From CAYPNF01 sp964411985 (GTDB taxonomy: Bacteria > Verrucomicrobiota > Verrucomicrobiia > Limisphaerales > J093): a DNA stretch of 53,947 nt. Within the stretch, counting starts at the first letter, position 1, and each line of letters begins with the position of its first letter. The stretch is from NCBI GenBank assembly GCA_964411985.1, contig CAYPNF010000054.1, positions 1-53,947 of the forward strand, read 5' to 3'. Below, one piece after another: positions 36,047 to 44,812 of this stretch. The notes beneath the pieces are model-generated. The model worked only from the letters and a program-made list of their open reading frames with translations, did no database searches and was not told where the DNA came from. The translations under genes were made by a program, and so were the position numbers.

Positions 36047-36922
36047 ATGAATACCCTGAAACTCTTCTTGGCTCGCGGGTTGGCGGCGGCTGCCCTAGCG
36101 AGTGCCACCAGTCTCATCGGCTACGCGGAACCTGGCATTCCAGACGAATTCAAGACCGGCGGTTTCGCCATTGGCGCCCAGGCTTACACTTTCAACCGTT
36201 TCACCGTCTTTGAAGCCATCGAGAAGACTGCCCAGGCACGGGGCAAGGTCATCGAGTTCTTTCCTGGCCAAAAACTGAGCAAAGCCGAACCTTCGGTCAC
36301 CTTCAGCCATGATTCTCCCGACGCTGTTCTCGAGGTGGTGAAAGCGAAGCTCGCCGAGCACAAGATCATGGCGGTGAACTACGGGGTGGTGGGCATCCCC
36401 AACGACGAAGCGGGGGCCCGCAAAATCTTCGAGTTCGCCAAAAAGATGGGAATGCGCGCGGTCACGACCGAATCCACCGAGTCCATCGACGTGATCGAGA
36501 AGATGGTGAAGGAGTTCGACATCGCGGTCGGCTATCATAATCACCCTCGCCAGCCAAACAACCCAAACTACAAGGTCTGGGATCCTTACTACATCCTCTC
36601 ACTCGTGAAAGATCGCGACCCCCGGATTGGTGCCGCGGTCGATACCGGTCATTGGTGTACTACGGGTCTGAATCCGGCATACGCTCTCCGGATCCTCAAG
36701 GGTCGCATCATCAGTGCGCATCTGAAAGACAAGAATGTGTTCGGTCCCGGCCATGACGTCCCCTATGGCCAGGGGGTGGCCAATATCAAAGAGTGTCTCG
36801 ACGAGCTGAAGAGTCAGGGTTTCCAGGGCAATATCTCCATCGAGTACGAGTACAACTGGGAGGACAGCGTGCCGGAAGTGGGCGCATGTATTCTTTACGT
36901 TCGGGACTACAATCGGAAATGA
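36047..36922 (+). CDS. Exported sugar phosphate isomerase/epimerase-like TIM-barrel protein
   Basis: The protein has 291 residues from the ATG at 36047. A clear signal peptide (about residues 1-26, LARGLAAAALASATSLIGYA) precedes an AP-endonuclease-2-type TIM barrel. Metal-ligand-type residues appear in GYHNHP, AAVDTGHW, SAHLKDK and SIEYEYNW. Cytoplasmic relatives act on sugars such as xylose or inosose; this one would act in the periplasm. In this phylum such exported barrels often occur together with exported Gfo/Idh/MocA proteins, and one lies at 44813. The upstream open frame to 35738 is antisense to the GH27 gene and is not used. The gene is divergent from GH27, which would suit co-regulation with alpha-galactoside use. 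Confidence 0.9.
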   Translation: MNTLKLFLARGLAAAALASATSLIGYAEPGIPDEFKTGGFAIGAQAYTFNRFTVFEAIEKTAQARGKVIEFFPGQKLSKAEPSVTFSHDSPDAVLEVVKAKLAEHKIMAVNYGVVGIPNDEAGARKIFEFAKKMGMRAVTTESTESIDVIEKMVKEFDIAVGYHNHPRQPNNPNYKVWDPYYILSLVKDRDPRIGAAVDTGHWCTTGLNPAYALRILKGRIISAHLKDKNVFGPGHDVPYGQGVANIKECLDELKSQGFQGNISIEYEYNWEDSVPEVGACILYVRDYNRK

Positions 36923-37071
36923 CGTTGTTCTAGAACCTGATCGCGCATGGTCCCCGCAGCAGCTGGGGTAGAGTTGCGGTTTTCGCACTGCTCTGGCTGC
37001 CTTTGATTTGGTGGCCCCGTTCCCTACAGCACGCTGGTCTTGCTGCCTGCTGAGCGCTGCCCGGCATATCC

Positions 37072-37473
37072 ATGAAGAAGATTACGAACAGTTATGTGGA
37101 TCTCGAGGTCATCAACCTCGATCCCGGTGGCAAGGAACGCGGGCCATTTCTCGTGGTTCAGACCGGCTACGTGCCTGGGGACCTCGCACAACGGGAACGT
37201 CAATTCGCTTTGCGTCCCGATGGTAAGTGGGTGGAAGTGGCCTACTACCAGGCTTCCGACGACCCCGATGCCCTGGAGGAAGTCTTGTTTGATACCAGCG
37301 CCACAATTATGGAGTTGTTGAGCTGTCTTCCCTTGGAGCCCGAGATTCTCGACCTGCCGGTCTCCGACGAGGGCTTGAGGGCCTATCTGGCTCGCATCCA
37401 GGGATCCAACGGCCTGGAAGCCACACGACGTTGGGTGCTCAGCTACAAGGAGCGCCATCGACAACAGGCTTAA
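37072..37473 (+). CDS. Small protein of unknown function
   Basis: The 133-residue acidic protein starts MKKITNSYVDLEVINLDPGG and has no signal peptide or TM. I do not recognise a family. It looks like a single globular alpha/beta domain: strands with FLVVQTGYVP and WVEVAYYQ, then an acidic helix with DDPDALEEVLFD, and a basic C-terminal helix (RRWVLSYKERHRQQ). The codon use resembles that of its neighbours, which supports a real gene. It lies 149 bp after the isomerase-like gene and 97 bp before the CotH gene on the same strand, too far to claim an operon. Confidence 0.65.
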   Translation: MKKITNSYVDLEVINLDPGGKERGPFLVVQTGYVPGDLAQRERQFALRPDGKWVEVAYYQASDDPDALEEVLFDTSATIMELLSCLPLEPEILDLPVSDEGLRAYLARIQGSNGLEATRRWVLSYKERHRQQA

Positions 37474-37570
37474 CCGGTCCGCACCCGAGGATCGTCCCGT
37501 CGGCTTTTCCGGAGGCTTGCGCCGGGGTACTGGGCCCGCTACGGTCGTCCGACCAGACCATTCATCGGAT

Positions 37571-40500
37571 ATGACCAAGACTCCCAGCTCGGACCTTTCT
37601 CTGTCAGTTCAGCGGTGCGTAAGTCGATGCCGAACGTGGCTTGTCGCCACCCTGGTCCTCCCCCTGGCCTGTTCGGCGCAGGAGAAGATCTGTATCAATG
37701 AGATCATGTATCATCCGGTCGAGGAGCCGGCTTTCGGTAGCGACGGTCAGCCGGTCTTGGACCTGACGGAGGATCTCCATGAGTTCGTCGAGCTGCACAA
37801 CTACGGGACCAACACCGTAGCGCTGGGGGGGTGGGAGTTGACGGGTGGCATCCAGTACGCCTTCCCGCCTGGCGCGCAACTGTTGCCGGAAGAGCACCTG
37901 GTGGTAGCCAAAGCTCCGGCGCTTCTCGCCGCCGTGAAGCCCTACGCCTTGACGGAGGCTTCCCTTTACGGTCCCTGGCAGGGGAACCTGAGCAATAACG
38001 GCGAAACGTTGAGGCTCAGGAACGCACGCGGGGAGATCGTCGATCTCGTAAGCTACTCCGCTGCTTTTCCGTGGCCCATCTCGGCGGACGCGATGGGTGC
38101 GTCGGAGAGGTTTACCGGGTTGGCCCACACGAATTACCAGTACCGGGGCCGGTCGCTGGAGCGGGTTGCTTCCGGATGGGCGGGCAATGACCCTGCCAAC
38201 TGGTTGGCCTCGCCGCTTTCAGGGGAACCGAGTCCGGGCAAGCCCAATGCGGTTCGCCTGTCGCAGCCACTTCCCGTGGTAACCAGCTTGGCGGTGTACC
38301 AGCAAGTGGATGAGCAACCCATTCTCCGGCAAAACCAGCCCGTGCGCATCGATGCTGCCTTTTCGTCCGGAGCACAGTTGGGAAGGGTCCGAATCGAGTA
38401 CTTCGTCGACAACGTGAACCTGTCCACCGACCCCACCACCGTGTTGTGGATGACGGCGGTGGGCGGTTCGGACCGTCCGCAGTTCACGGTATCGCTGCCA
38501 GGGCAAGCCGACCGATCCGTGGTTCGTTATCGGCTCTGGGCTGAACGCGGGGGTTCCCTGGGATTGGTTTCGCCTCGGGAGGACGACCCTTTTGCCTGGC
38601 ACGCCTATTACGTCTCGCCCGTCCGTCCTGCGGGAACGGTCGCCTATGACTTGTTCATTTCGGACGCGGGCGTGAGCCGTCTTCGGGCGAACATCACGCA
38701 AAGCCCTCCGCGGGTGACAACACCCGACCCCCCAGGGTTTCCTCGAGAAAACTGGAATGCCACCGAGCCAGCGGTGTTCGCGTGCGATGGCGTCGTGCGT
38801 GATGTGCACGTTCGTCACCACCGTAGCCGGTACAACATCAAAACCACCACCTACAAGATCTTCTTTCCGCGCTACAACCGTTTCAACGACCAGGACACGA
38901 TGTTGGAAACGGACAAAGGCTATGACAACGTCGCCGGCTACGGCGTCTTCCGTGCGGCAGGCTTACCCGCGCCTCACACCCGCACGGTGAATCTCTACGT
39001 GAATGCCAACGGTGCGATGTCGCGATTGGAGATTGAGGATTACGACGAGGAATTGCTCAAAAAGTACCACCGCACCCAGCATCTTCTGAATCCCGATTTG
39101 CCGGAGGAGAAGGTCGGAGAGTTGTATAAATCGACCGGCTACATCCCCGCTGTGGTGCCCCGCGAAGGTCCGTATGGTCCAGGCGATGCCAGCTTGTTGC
39201 CAGCGATCCCGCCCTGGTGGACACCACGTCAGCGCTATGAGTGGACCTACCCCCTCCAGAACCATGATTGGAAGGGGGAGTACTATTTCCAGCAAATGCT
39301 CGAAGGTTTATGGGCGGCTCGCGGCGATTCTTCCAGCAATCCCAAACCCAATATCGCAGCCACGCGCAAGTACCTTGAGGAGCATTTTGACGTCGATAAG
39401 ATGCTGACTTACATCGCGGTGCTGAATTGGATGGGGCCATGGGACGACTCCACCCAGAATCACTTCCTCTGGCAACAAGCGAATGGAAAGTGGTGCATGC
39501 TGCCCTGGGACCTGGACGCCCTGATGGCCGGCGACAAGGTGAGCAACTCGATCTACAACGGGGAGGTGAATGACCCGAGTAATAATTTTCGCGGTCCAAA
39601 CTATATCAAGGACAGTTTCATCAAGGCCTTTCGCCCCGAGTTGAAGGAGCGTTTTCACCTGCTCATCCACACACTCCTGCACCCCGACAGCATCGCGGCG
39701 ATGGGTTATTCCAGTTACCGGAGTTTTGCCACGTCCCGCAACGCGAACGTCCTGCAACAGATCGGCCTGGGTGAGTTTCAGCGGCCTGGTCAACCAGTTC
39801 ATGCCTTCCCCGCGGACGGCTCATCGGCACTGCCCCCTGATCTGCTGCGAGCTTCCGTGTACACCCACTCCGCCACGCCTGCGCCAGCCCACGCGAGCAC
39901 CACTTGGGAGATCCGCGCGTCCGATGGAACTTGGTCAGCACCCGTCCTACGCCGCACCAGTTCCACCAATCTGACCTCGCTTCCCATTCCCTTTGAACAG
40001 CTCGAGTTCGGGCGCACCTACTTTTGGCGTTGTACCTACACCGACGCTAATGGGCATCCGTCCTTGGCGTCCGCACCCACCACCTTCACGTTTGGTGGTT
40101 CCACCTCCGGTACCCAGACGAATGTGACGGTCTTGGCGGCCGTGGATGGCACGACTTCATGGCGTTACCATCGAACGGCGGATTACCCCGGGGATGCCTG
40201 GGCGACTTCCGGCTTTGATGACTCTACCTGGCTGCAGGGCCCGGCCCTGCTGGGGCACGCGAAAGCCGGCTCTCTCCTGCCGGAACCCGTTCGTACGGAG
40301 TTTACGAATTACACCAGTGCGGTAACGACATACTATTTTCGTCTCAAGTTCCCTTTCCATGGCAATCCCCAGGCCGCCACGCTGCAACTCAGCTACATCA
40401 TCGATGACGGCGCTGCCTTCTACCTCAACGGCAAGAAACTTTGGAGCGCACGGCTGCCTGACGCAGTGGATCCCTCCACTTTCGCCGACCAAATGGATGT

Positions 40501-42778
40501 GGCTACCCTGGAGGGACCGGTGACGCTTTCGGGCGGTGATCTGGTGGAAGGGGAGAATCTTCTGGCGGTGGAGGTGCACCAGTCGAATGCCAACAGCGGC
40601 GACGTGATCTTTGGCGCGAGCCTCAGTGCCCTAACCACATCCTCCACCGGCGCCGACGTCGTGCTGAACGAGATCCTGGCGGACAACGCCAACGCCCTTG
40701 GCACGGGTGACATCCACTCGGACTGGGTGGAACTCTATAACGGCTCGGACAAGGCGATTCCGTTGGCGGGCTGGGTCCTAACGGATGATGTGCTGAAGCC
40801 GTCTCGGTTCACCTTTCCAACGAACGCCACGCTCGCCGCGCGCGGTTTCCTGACGGTTTGGTGCGACGACGCGACCAACGATCCTGGTTATCACACTGGA
40901 TTCGCTCTGGATAAGGATGGTCAGACGGTCGTGCTGATGGCGCCAGCCACGAATGGATTCGTGGTCAAGGACCTCGTCACCTTCGGATTGCAGATTCCGA
41001 ACCTCTCCGTCGGGCGCGTGATGGATGGTTCTGGAGATTGGCAGCTGGCCATTCCTACCTTCGGCGATCGCAACCAAGCGCAGTTGACCACCAATGTGAC
41101 CGAACTGAAACTCAACGAATGGATGGCGAGCCCCTTGGATGGCGATGACTGGTTTGAGGTCTTCAATCCGCTGCCCTTGCCAGCCTCTCTCGGGGGATGT
41201 TTTCTGAGTGACTCCGCGACCGCCCCCGGTTCGGTCGCGATTCCTCCGCTTTCGTTTATCGCTGCCCATGGCTTCGCTCGATTCATCGCCGACGGGCAAC
41301 CGGAGAAGGGGGCCAACCACGTGGACTTCAAGTTAAGCGCCGGCGGCGAGACCATCGCGCTCTTCTCCAGCGGCAGCGTCCCAAAATCCATCGACACGGT
41401 CACCTTTTCCGCGCAGCAGACGGGGGTCTCGGAGGGTAGGCTGCCGGACGGACAAACCCAATTGGCTCGCTTCCCTGTCAGTCCCACACCTGCCGCTCCC
41501 AACTATCTCCCCCTGACGAATGTAGTCATCAACGAAGTCCTCACTCACAGCCATCCTCCATTTGACGATGCGGTGGAACTGCATAACCCAACCGCCGCAA
41601 ACGTTGCCGTGGGCGGGTGGTACCTGAGCGATTCTCCCTTCGAACCGAAGAAATACCTTGTTCCTGCTGGCTGGACTCTACCCCCGGCGGGGTATGGCGT
41701 CCTTTATGAATCCCAGTTCAATGCAGACACCAACTCGCCCACCAGCTTTGCCTTCGATGCGGACAACGGCGACACGGTGGTCTTGTCCGCCGCCGATGCG
41801 GAAGGAAACCTGACCGGTTACCGGGCCTATTTGGAGTTTGGTCCGCTTGAGCAGGGAGCCGCCTTTGGCCGGGTCCCTACCTCCATCGGATATGACTACG
41901 CTCCCTTGTCGGGCCCAAGTTTTGGGGTGGATGTGCCTGCGACGCCGGAAGAGTGGCATCAGGGAACTGGAGCGGCGAACCTCCCCGCGCGGGTAGGACC
42001 AGCCGTGATCTCCGAGATCATGTATCGGCCACCTGATTTCCTGGTGGCAACGAACTTGGTGGACAACACCGAGCACGAGTTCGTGGAAATCGCCAACCAC
42101 CAGACGACTGGGCTGCCTCTGTTCCTTGTGGATACTCCGGCCCAGACCTGGCGTTTGCGGGGTGCGGTCGACTTCGACTTCCCCACGAACATCCTTCTGG
42201 CTCCCTATGGCACCGTGGTGGTGGTGGGTTTTGACCCGGCGACCAACCAGGCCGCTTTGGCCTCCTTCAGCGGCCGCTACGATGTGTCTCCCGGTTCGCT
42301 GATCGTGGGCCCGTGGAAGGGGCAATTGGGCAACCGGAGCGAATCGGTGCGGCTTCTGAGGCCGATCGGTGCGGAGGTGGGGAATGATGTTCCCTATACC
42401 CTGGTGGAACGGGTGGATTACGCCAGCGAGGCCCCTTGGCCATCTGGGGCCTCCGGCACCGGATCTTCGATTCACCGGATCGATGCCAGAAGCTACGGCA
42501 ATGACCCCGCGCATTGGAAGGCCGCCCTGGCTTCACCGGGACGGGTGGAAACTCCGCTGCGCATCGAGAGCATCTCGGCACAGGGTGGCGAGGTGACCTT
42601 CCGGTTTGTGGCCAAAGCCGCGCAATCCTACCGGGTCGAGTTCTGCGATGACCTCCGGCTTGCGGCTTGGCAGTTGGCCGAAGAAGTTCCGGCCGGCCAG
42701 ACAGAGCGGATGGTCGCCATCACGAAGCTGCCTCCGACCGACACCCCGGCGCGGTTCTACCGCCTGCGGATGCCGTAA
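37571..42778 (+). CDS. Giant secreted CotH-kinase / lamin-tail-domain protein
   Basis: The protein has 1735 residues from the ATG at 37571; the frame extends to a TTG at 37517. A signal peptide (about 20-35) precedes a lamin-tail domain (about 40-210, CINEIMYHP). The CotH-like atypical protein kinase region spans about 380-720, with EIEDYDEELLKKYH near residue 489 and PWDLDALM near 645; these carry the acidic residues expected for metal and ATP binding. A galactose-binding-like beta-sandwich follows (about 855-1020). Four more lamin-tail domains begin near 1030, 1177, 1317 and 1478, each with a NE-x or SE-x start (VVLNEILADN, LKLNEWMA, VVINEVLTH, AVISEIMYRP). The end is a short sandwich finishing in FYRLRMP. 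It probably is a surface protein; kinase activity and target are unproven. Confidence 0.9.
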   Translation: MTKTPSSDLSLSVQRCVSRCRTWLVATLVLPLACSAQEKICINEIMYHPVEEPAFGSDGQPVLDLTEDLHEFVELHNYGTNTVALGGWELTGGIQYAFPPGAQLLPEEHLVVAKAPALLAAVKPYALTEASLYGPWQGNLSNNGETLRLRNARGEIVDLVSYSAAFPWPISADAMGASERFTGLAHTNYQYRGRSLERVASGWAGNDPANWLASPLSGEPSPGKPNAVRLSQPLPVVTSLAVYQQVDEQPILRQNQPVRIDAAFSSGAQLGRVRIEYFVDNVNLSTDPTTVLWMTAVGGSDRPQFTVSLPGQADRSVVRYRLWAERGGSLGLVSPREDDPFAWHAYYVSPVRPAGTVAYDLFISDAGVSRLRANITQSPPRVTTPDPPGFPRENWNATEPAVFACDGVVRDVHVRHHRSRYNIKTTTYKIFFPRYNRFNDQDTMLETDKGYDNVAGYGVFRAAGLPAPHTRTVNLYVNANGAMSRLEIEDYDEELLKKYHRTQHLLNPDLPEEKVGELYKSTGYIPAVVPREGPYGPGDASLLPAIPPWWTPRQRYEWTYPLQNHDWKGEYYFQQMLEGLWAARGDSSSNPKPNIAATRKYLEEHFDVDKMLTYIAVLNWMGPWDDSTQNHFLWQQANGKWCMLPWDLDALMAGDKVSNSIYNGEVNDPSNNFRGPNYIKDSFIKAFRPELKERFHLLIHTLLHPDSIAAMGYSSYRSFATSRNANVLQQIGLGEFQRPGQPVHAFPADGSSALPPDLLRASVYTHSATPAPAHASTTWEIRASDGTWSAPVLRRTSSTNLTSLPIPFEQLEFGRTYFWRCTYTDANGHPSLASAPTTFTFGGSTSGTQTNVTVLAAVDGTTSWRYHRTADYPGDAWATSGFDDSTWLQGPALLGHAKAGSLLPEPVRTEFTNYTSAVTTYYFRLKFPFHGNPQAATLQLSYIIDDGAAFYLNGKKLWSARLPDAVDPSTFADQMDVATLEGPVTLSGGDLVEGENLLAVEVHQSNANSGDVIFGASLSALTTSSTGADVVLNEILADNANALGTGDIHSDWVELYNGSDKAIPLAGWVLTDDVLKPSRFTFPTNATLAARGFLTVWCDDATNDPGYHTGFALDKDGQTVVLMAPATNGFVVKDLVTFGLQIPNLSVGRVMDGSGDWQLAIPTFGDRNQAQLTTNVTELKLNEWMASPLDGDDWFEVFNPLPLPASLGGCFLSDSATAPGSVAIPPLSFIAAHGFARFIADGQPEKGANHVDFKLSAGGETIALFSSGSVPKSIDTVTFSAQQTGVSEGRLPDGQTQLARFPVSPTPAAPNYLPLTNVVINEVLTHSHPPFDDAVELHNPTAANVAVGGWYLSDSPFEPKKYLVPAGWTLPPAGYGVLYESQFNADTNSPTSFAFDADNGDTVVLSAADAEGNLTGYRAYLEFGPLEQGAAFGRVPTSIGYDYAPLSGPSFGVDVPATPEEWHQGTGAANLPARVGPAVISEIMYRPPDFLVATNLVDNTEHEFVEIANHQTTGLPLFLVDTPAQTWRLRGAVDFDFPTNILLAPYGTVVVVGFDPATNQAALASFSGRYDVSPGSLIVGPWKGQLGNRSESVRLLRPIGAEVGNDVPYTLVERVDYASEAPWPSGASGTGSSIHRIDARSYGNDPAHWKAALASPGRVETPLRIESISAQGGEVTFRFVAKAAQSYRVEFCDDLRLAAWQLAEEVPAGQTERMVAITKLPPTDTPARFYRLRMP

Positions 42779-42794
42779 TCGATCCGCCGTTCCG

Positions 42795-42823
42795 GGTAGG
42801 GCGAGGCTGTTCCAGCCCGCCGC
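42795..42823 (+). repeat. REP-like 29-bp hairpin element, copy 1
   Basis: The element begins GGTAGGGCGAGGCTG and ends CAGCCCGCCGC, with GGCTG and CAGCC forming a stem over a TTC loop. It is directly repeated at 42920. The two copies differ only in the three loop bases. Confidence 0.75.
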
Positions 42824-42919
42824 CTCCTTTTTTACCACAGAACACACGGAGCACACAGAAGCCAGAAGGAGTAACCACGAATCACACGAATAGCACGAAT
42901 GGGAATCGGGCCCAGGCAA

Positions 42920-42948
42920 GGTAGGGCGAGGCTGGCTCAGCCCGCCGC
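42920..42948 (+). repeat. REP-like 29-bp hairpin element, copy 2
   Basis: The second copy has the same arms as the copy at 42795, and its loop is GCT instead of TTC. The 97 bp between the copies holds other repeat pieces (the CACGAAT cluster). Confidence 0.75.
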
Positions 42949-42960
42949 TCGTTCTCTCTT

Positions 42961-42983
42961 GTAGCCGCCGTCGGAAGACGGCG
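42961..42983 (+). repeat. GC hairpin element with inverted partner (left)
   Basis: CGCCGTC and GACGGCG close a GGAA tetraloop, following a GTAGC lead. An inverted copy lies at 43295-43317 with two mismatches in 23 bases, both C/T differences near the lead. The pair bounds about 310 bp. Confidence 0.7.
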
Positions 42984-43294
42984 CACTTCTCATTTCACGC
43001 GTTGCTGGAATCTGCGGGGCGGTCCCGACGACGCGTGGCGCTTCGCTTCGCGCCGTACTCCATGACTCCCTCTCCCGCTCAGACACAGTGCTCGATCCGG
43101 TGGGCGACAATGGGGATCCGCAGAGGTTGGCAGATTGCCGCAGATATTGATTGTTCATGACACTGTCTTTTGTGCTTTTTTGCGAACATCTGTGTGGCTC
43201 TGCGGATTACTTCCCCCTCGACTCGGTACCAAACGGCCGAACCCTTCTCGGGTCCATCGTGGAATCGACGAAGTGCTCGATTAGGCAAGTCACT

Positions 43295-43317
43295 CGCCGT
43301 CTTCCGACAGCGACTAC
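43295..43317 (-). repeat. GC hairpin element with inverted partner (right)
   Basis: This is the inverted partner of the element at 42961-42983. One of its two changes falls in the stem, so the hairpin here is slightly weakened. It ends 58 bp before the glycosidase start. Confidence 0.7.
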
Positions 43318-43375
43318 GGAGGAGTTTTCAGAACTTTCTCGCGCTGCTGCGCTGCAAGTGTTAGCCTCATTTTCC

Positions 43376-44761
43376 ATGAAACGAGCGTCCTCTCTTGTCG
43401 CTTCCTTTTTGTCAGCGGTTGTGGGCTTGAGCGCCGCCGGTGGTCTGATGGCCGGTGACATTCCACCTTTGGTCCTGCCGGAGGGGGTGGGGGTCAACAT
43501 TCATTTCCAGCAGGGCCATGAGAAGGACCTGGACCTGATCGCACAGGCGGGCTTCAAGTTCGTTCGCATGGATCTTGGCTGGGGCGGGGTGGAGCGTAGC
43601 AAAGGGGTCTATGACTGGTCCGCATCGGATGAACTCCTGCGCAACCTGGCGGCGCGGGGAATGCGCGCCATTCTGATTCTGGATTACTCCAACTCTCTGT
43701 ACGAAGAGACCGTTCCCACAAAAGACCCGATCACGGGCAAGGAGCACAAGGATGTCGCTTCGCCACAGAAACCGGAGAGCGTGGCGGCGTTTGCGCGCTG
43801 GGCGGCGGAGGCGGCTCGCCATCATCGGGGTAAGGGGGTGATTTGGGAGATCTGGAACGAGCCCAATATCTTCTTCTGGAAACCCAAGCCGGACGTAACC
43901 CAATACAACGCCCTCGCCTTGGCCACCTGCAAAGCGGTCCGCGAGGCTGATCCGCAAGCTACTATCATCGGGCCCGCCACATCGGAAATCCCGTTGCCGT
44001 TCCTCGAAAAGGTCTTTGAATCGGGCTTGCTACAGCATTTCGATGCGGTGAGCGTGCATCCGTACCGCAATTACCGCAAAGCCCCGGAGACCGCGGTAGA
44101 GGAATACCGGAAGCTGAGGGCTTTGATGGATCGCTACTCGACCAAGCCCGCCGACAAACGGATTCCGATCATCAGTGGTGAGTGGGGATATGCGACTCAG
44201 TTGGACGGTGGGCTGGCGGAGATCACGCAGGGAGCCTTTGCAGCGCGCCAACAACTCGTCAATCTCATGGAAGGGGTCCCCATTTCCATTTGGTACGATT
44301 GGAAGAACGATGGGCCTGACCGCCGCGAGCGCGAACACAACTTCGGAACGGTGAACGAGGATCTGTCGCCGAAAACGGCCTACACCTGCATTCAGATCCT
44401 CACTCGGCAAATGGGGGGCTATCGCCTCAAGCAACGCATTGCCAGTACGAACTCCCAAGACTATCTCTTGCACTTCACCAAGAAGGGTTCCGTCGACAAG
44501 CTGGCAGCCTGGACCACGGGTGATCCTCATCGTATTACCCTGAAAGCGCGTTTGCAGCGGAAGGGTAATGTTGTCCTGACCATGGGTACCGGCCAGCCGG
44601 TGGGAGTGGAATGGGCCGGCCGCGTTCCTGCGCTGGAGGCGTCCACGGGTTCCACCTACGGATCTCAGGGACTCAAGGTGGAGAAGGGGAGCCTGTCCAT
44701 GGACCTCCACGCAGTCCCCTGCTACGTGAACCTGGAGGGGTGTACCCTCCTGACCAAGTGA
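43376..44761 (+). CDS. Secreted clan GH-A glycoside hydrolase (GH39/GH5-like)
   Basis: The protein has 461 residues from the ATG at 43376. A signal peptide spans about residues 1-26. The TIM barrel shows the clan GH-A pattern: acid/base Glu162 in WEIWNEPN, an SVHPY strand, and nucleophile Glu269 in IISGEWGY. The two glutamates are about 107 residues apart, in the range seen for this clan. A C-terminal beta-sandwich (about residues 360-461) follows, as in GH39-like enzymes. It should cleave beta-linked glycans, but the family number and substrate cannot be fixed by eye. It is preceded by the repeat region and followed 51 bp later by the oxidoreductase gene. Confidence 0.9.
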   Translation: MKRASSLVASFLSAVVGLSAAGGLMAGDIPPLVLPEGVGVNIHFQQGHEKDLDLIAQAGFKFVRMDLGWGGVERSKGVYDWSASDELLRNLAARGMRAILILDYSNSLYEETVPTKDPITGKEHKDVASPQKPESVAAFARWAAEAARHHRGKGVIWEIWNEPNIFFWKPKPDVTQYNALALATCKAVREADPQATIIGPATSEIPLPFLEKVFESGLLQHFDAVSVHPYRNYRKAPETAVEEYRKLRALMDRYSTKPADKRIPIISGEWGYATQLDGGLAEITQGAFAARQQLVNLMEGVPISIWYDWKNDGPDRREREHNFGTVNEDLSPKTAYTCIQILTRQMGGYRLKQRIASTNSQDYLLHFTKKGSVDKLAAWTTGDPHRITLKARLQRKGNVVLTMGTGQPVGVEWAGRVPALEASTGSTYGSQGLKVEKGSLSMDLHAVPCYVNLEGCTLLTK

Positions 44762-44812
44762 GATGAGCTTGGGCCTTTTCGTAATAGTGTCGATGAATCT
44801 ACCCTCAATAAC

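Larger units (their letters stand above)
42779..43375. other. 597-bp gene-free region made of short intergenic repeats
   Basis: No credible gene is present. The region holds two copies of a 29-bp hairpin element (42795-42823 and 42920-42948), a CACGAAT cluster (about 42876-42900), a GC hairpin element with an inverted partner (42961-42983 and 43295-43317) and a segment with alternating GCAGA/TCTGCGG pieces (about 43120-43210). The frame of the downstream gene is open from 43151, but the encoded stretch shows no domain. Such mosaics of dispersed repeats are known from Verrucomicrobiota and Planctomycetes intergenic DNA. Confidence 0.75.

Noticed and set aside
36927..36936. GTTCTAGAAC palindrome after the isomerase-like gene
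   Set aside because: A 10-bp palindrome is short enough to occur by chance, and nothing nearby links it to a regulator or a terminator.
43151..43375. Upstream extension of the clan GH-A glycosidase frame
   Set aside because: It runs through the repeat mosaic, and the ATG at 43376 starts a typical signal peptide.
42779..43375. A CRISPR array in the repeat region
   Set aside because: There are only two direct copies of the 29-bp element, the 97-bp gap is not spacer-like, and no cas gene is in the window.
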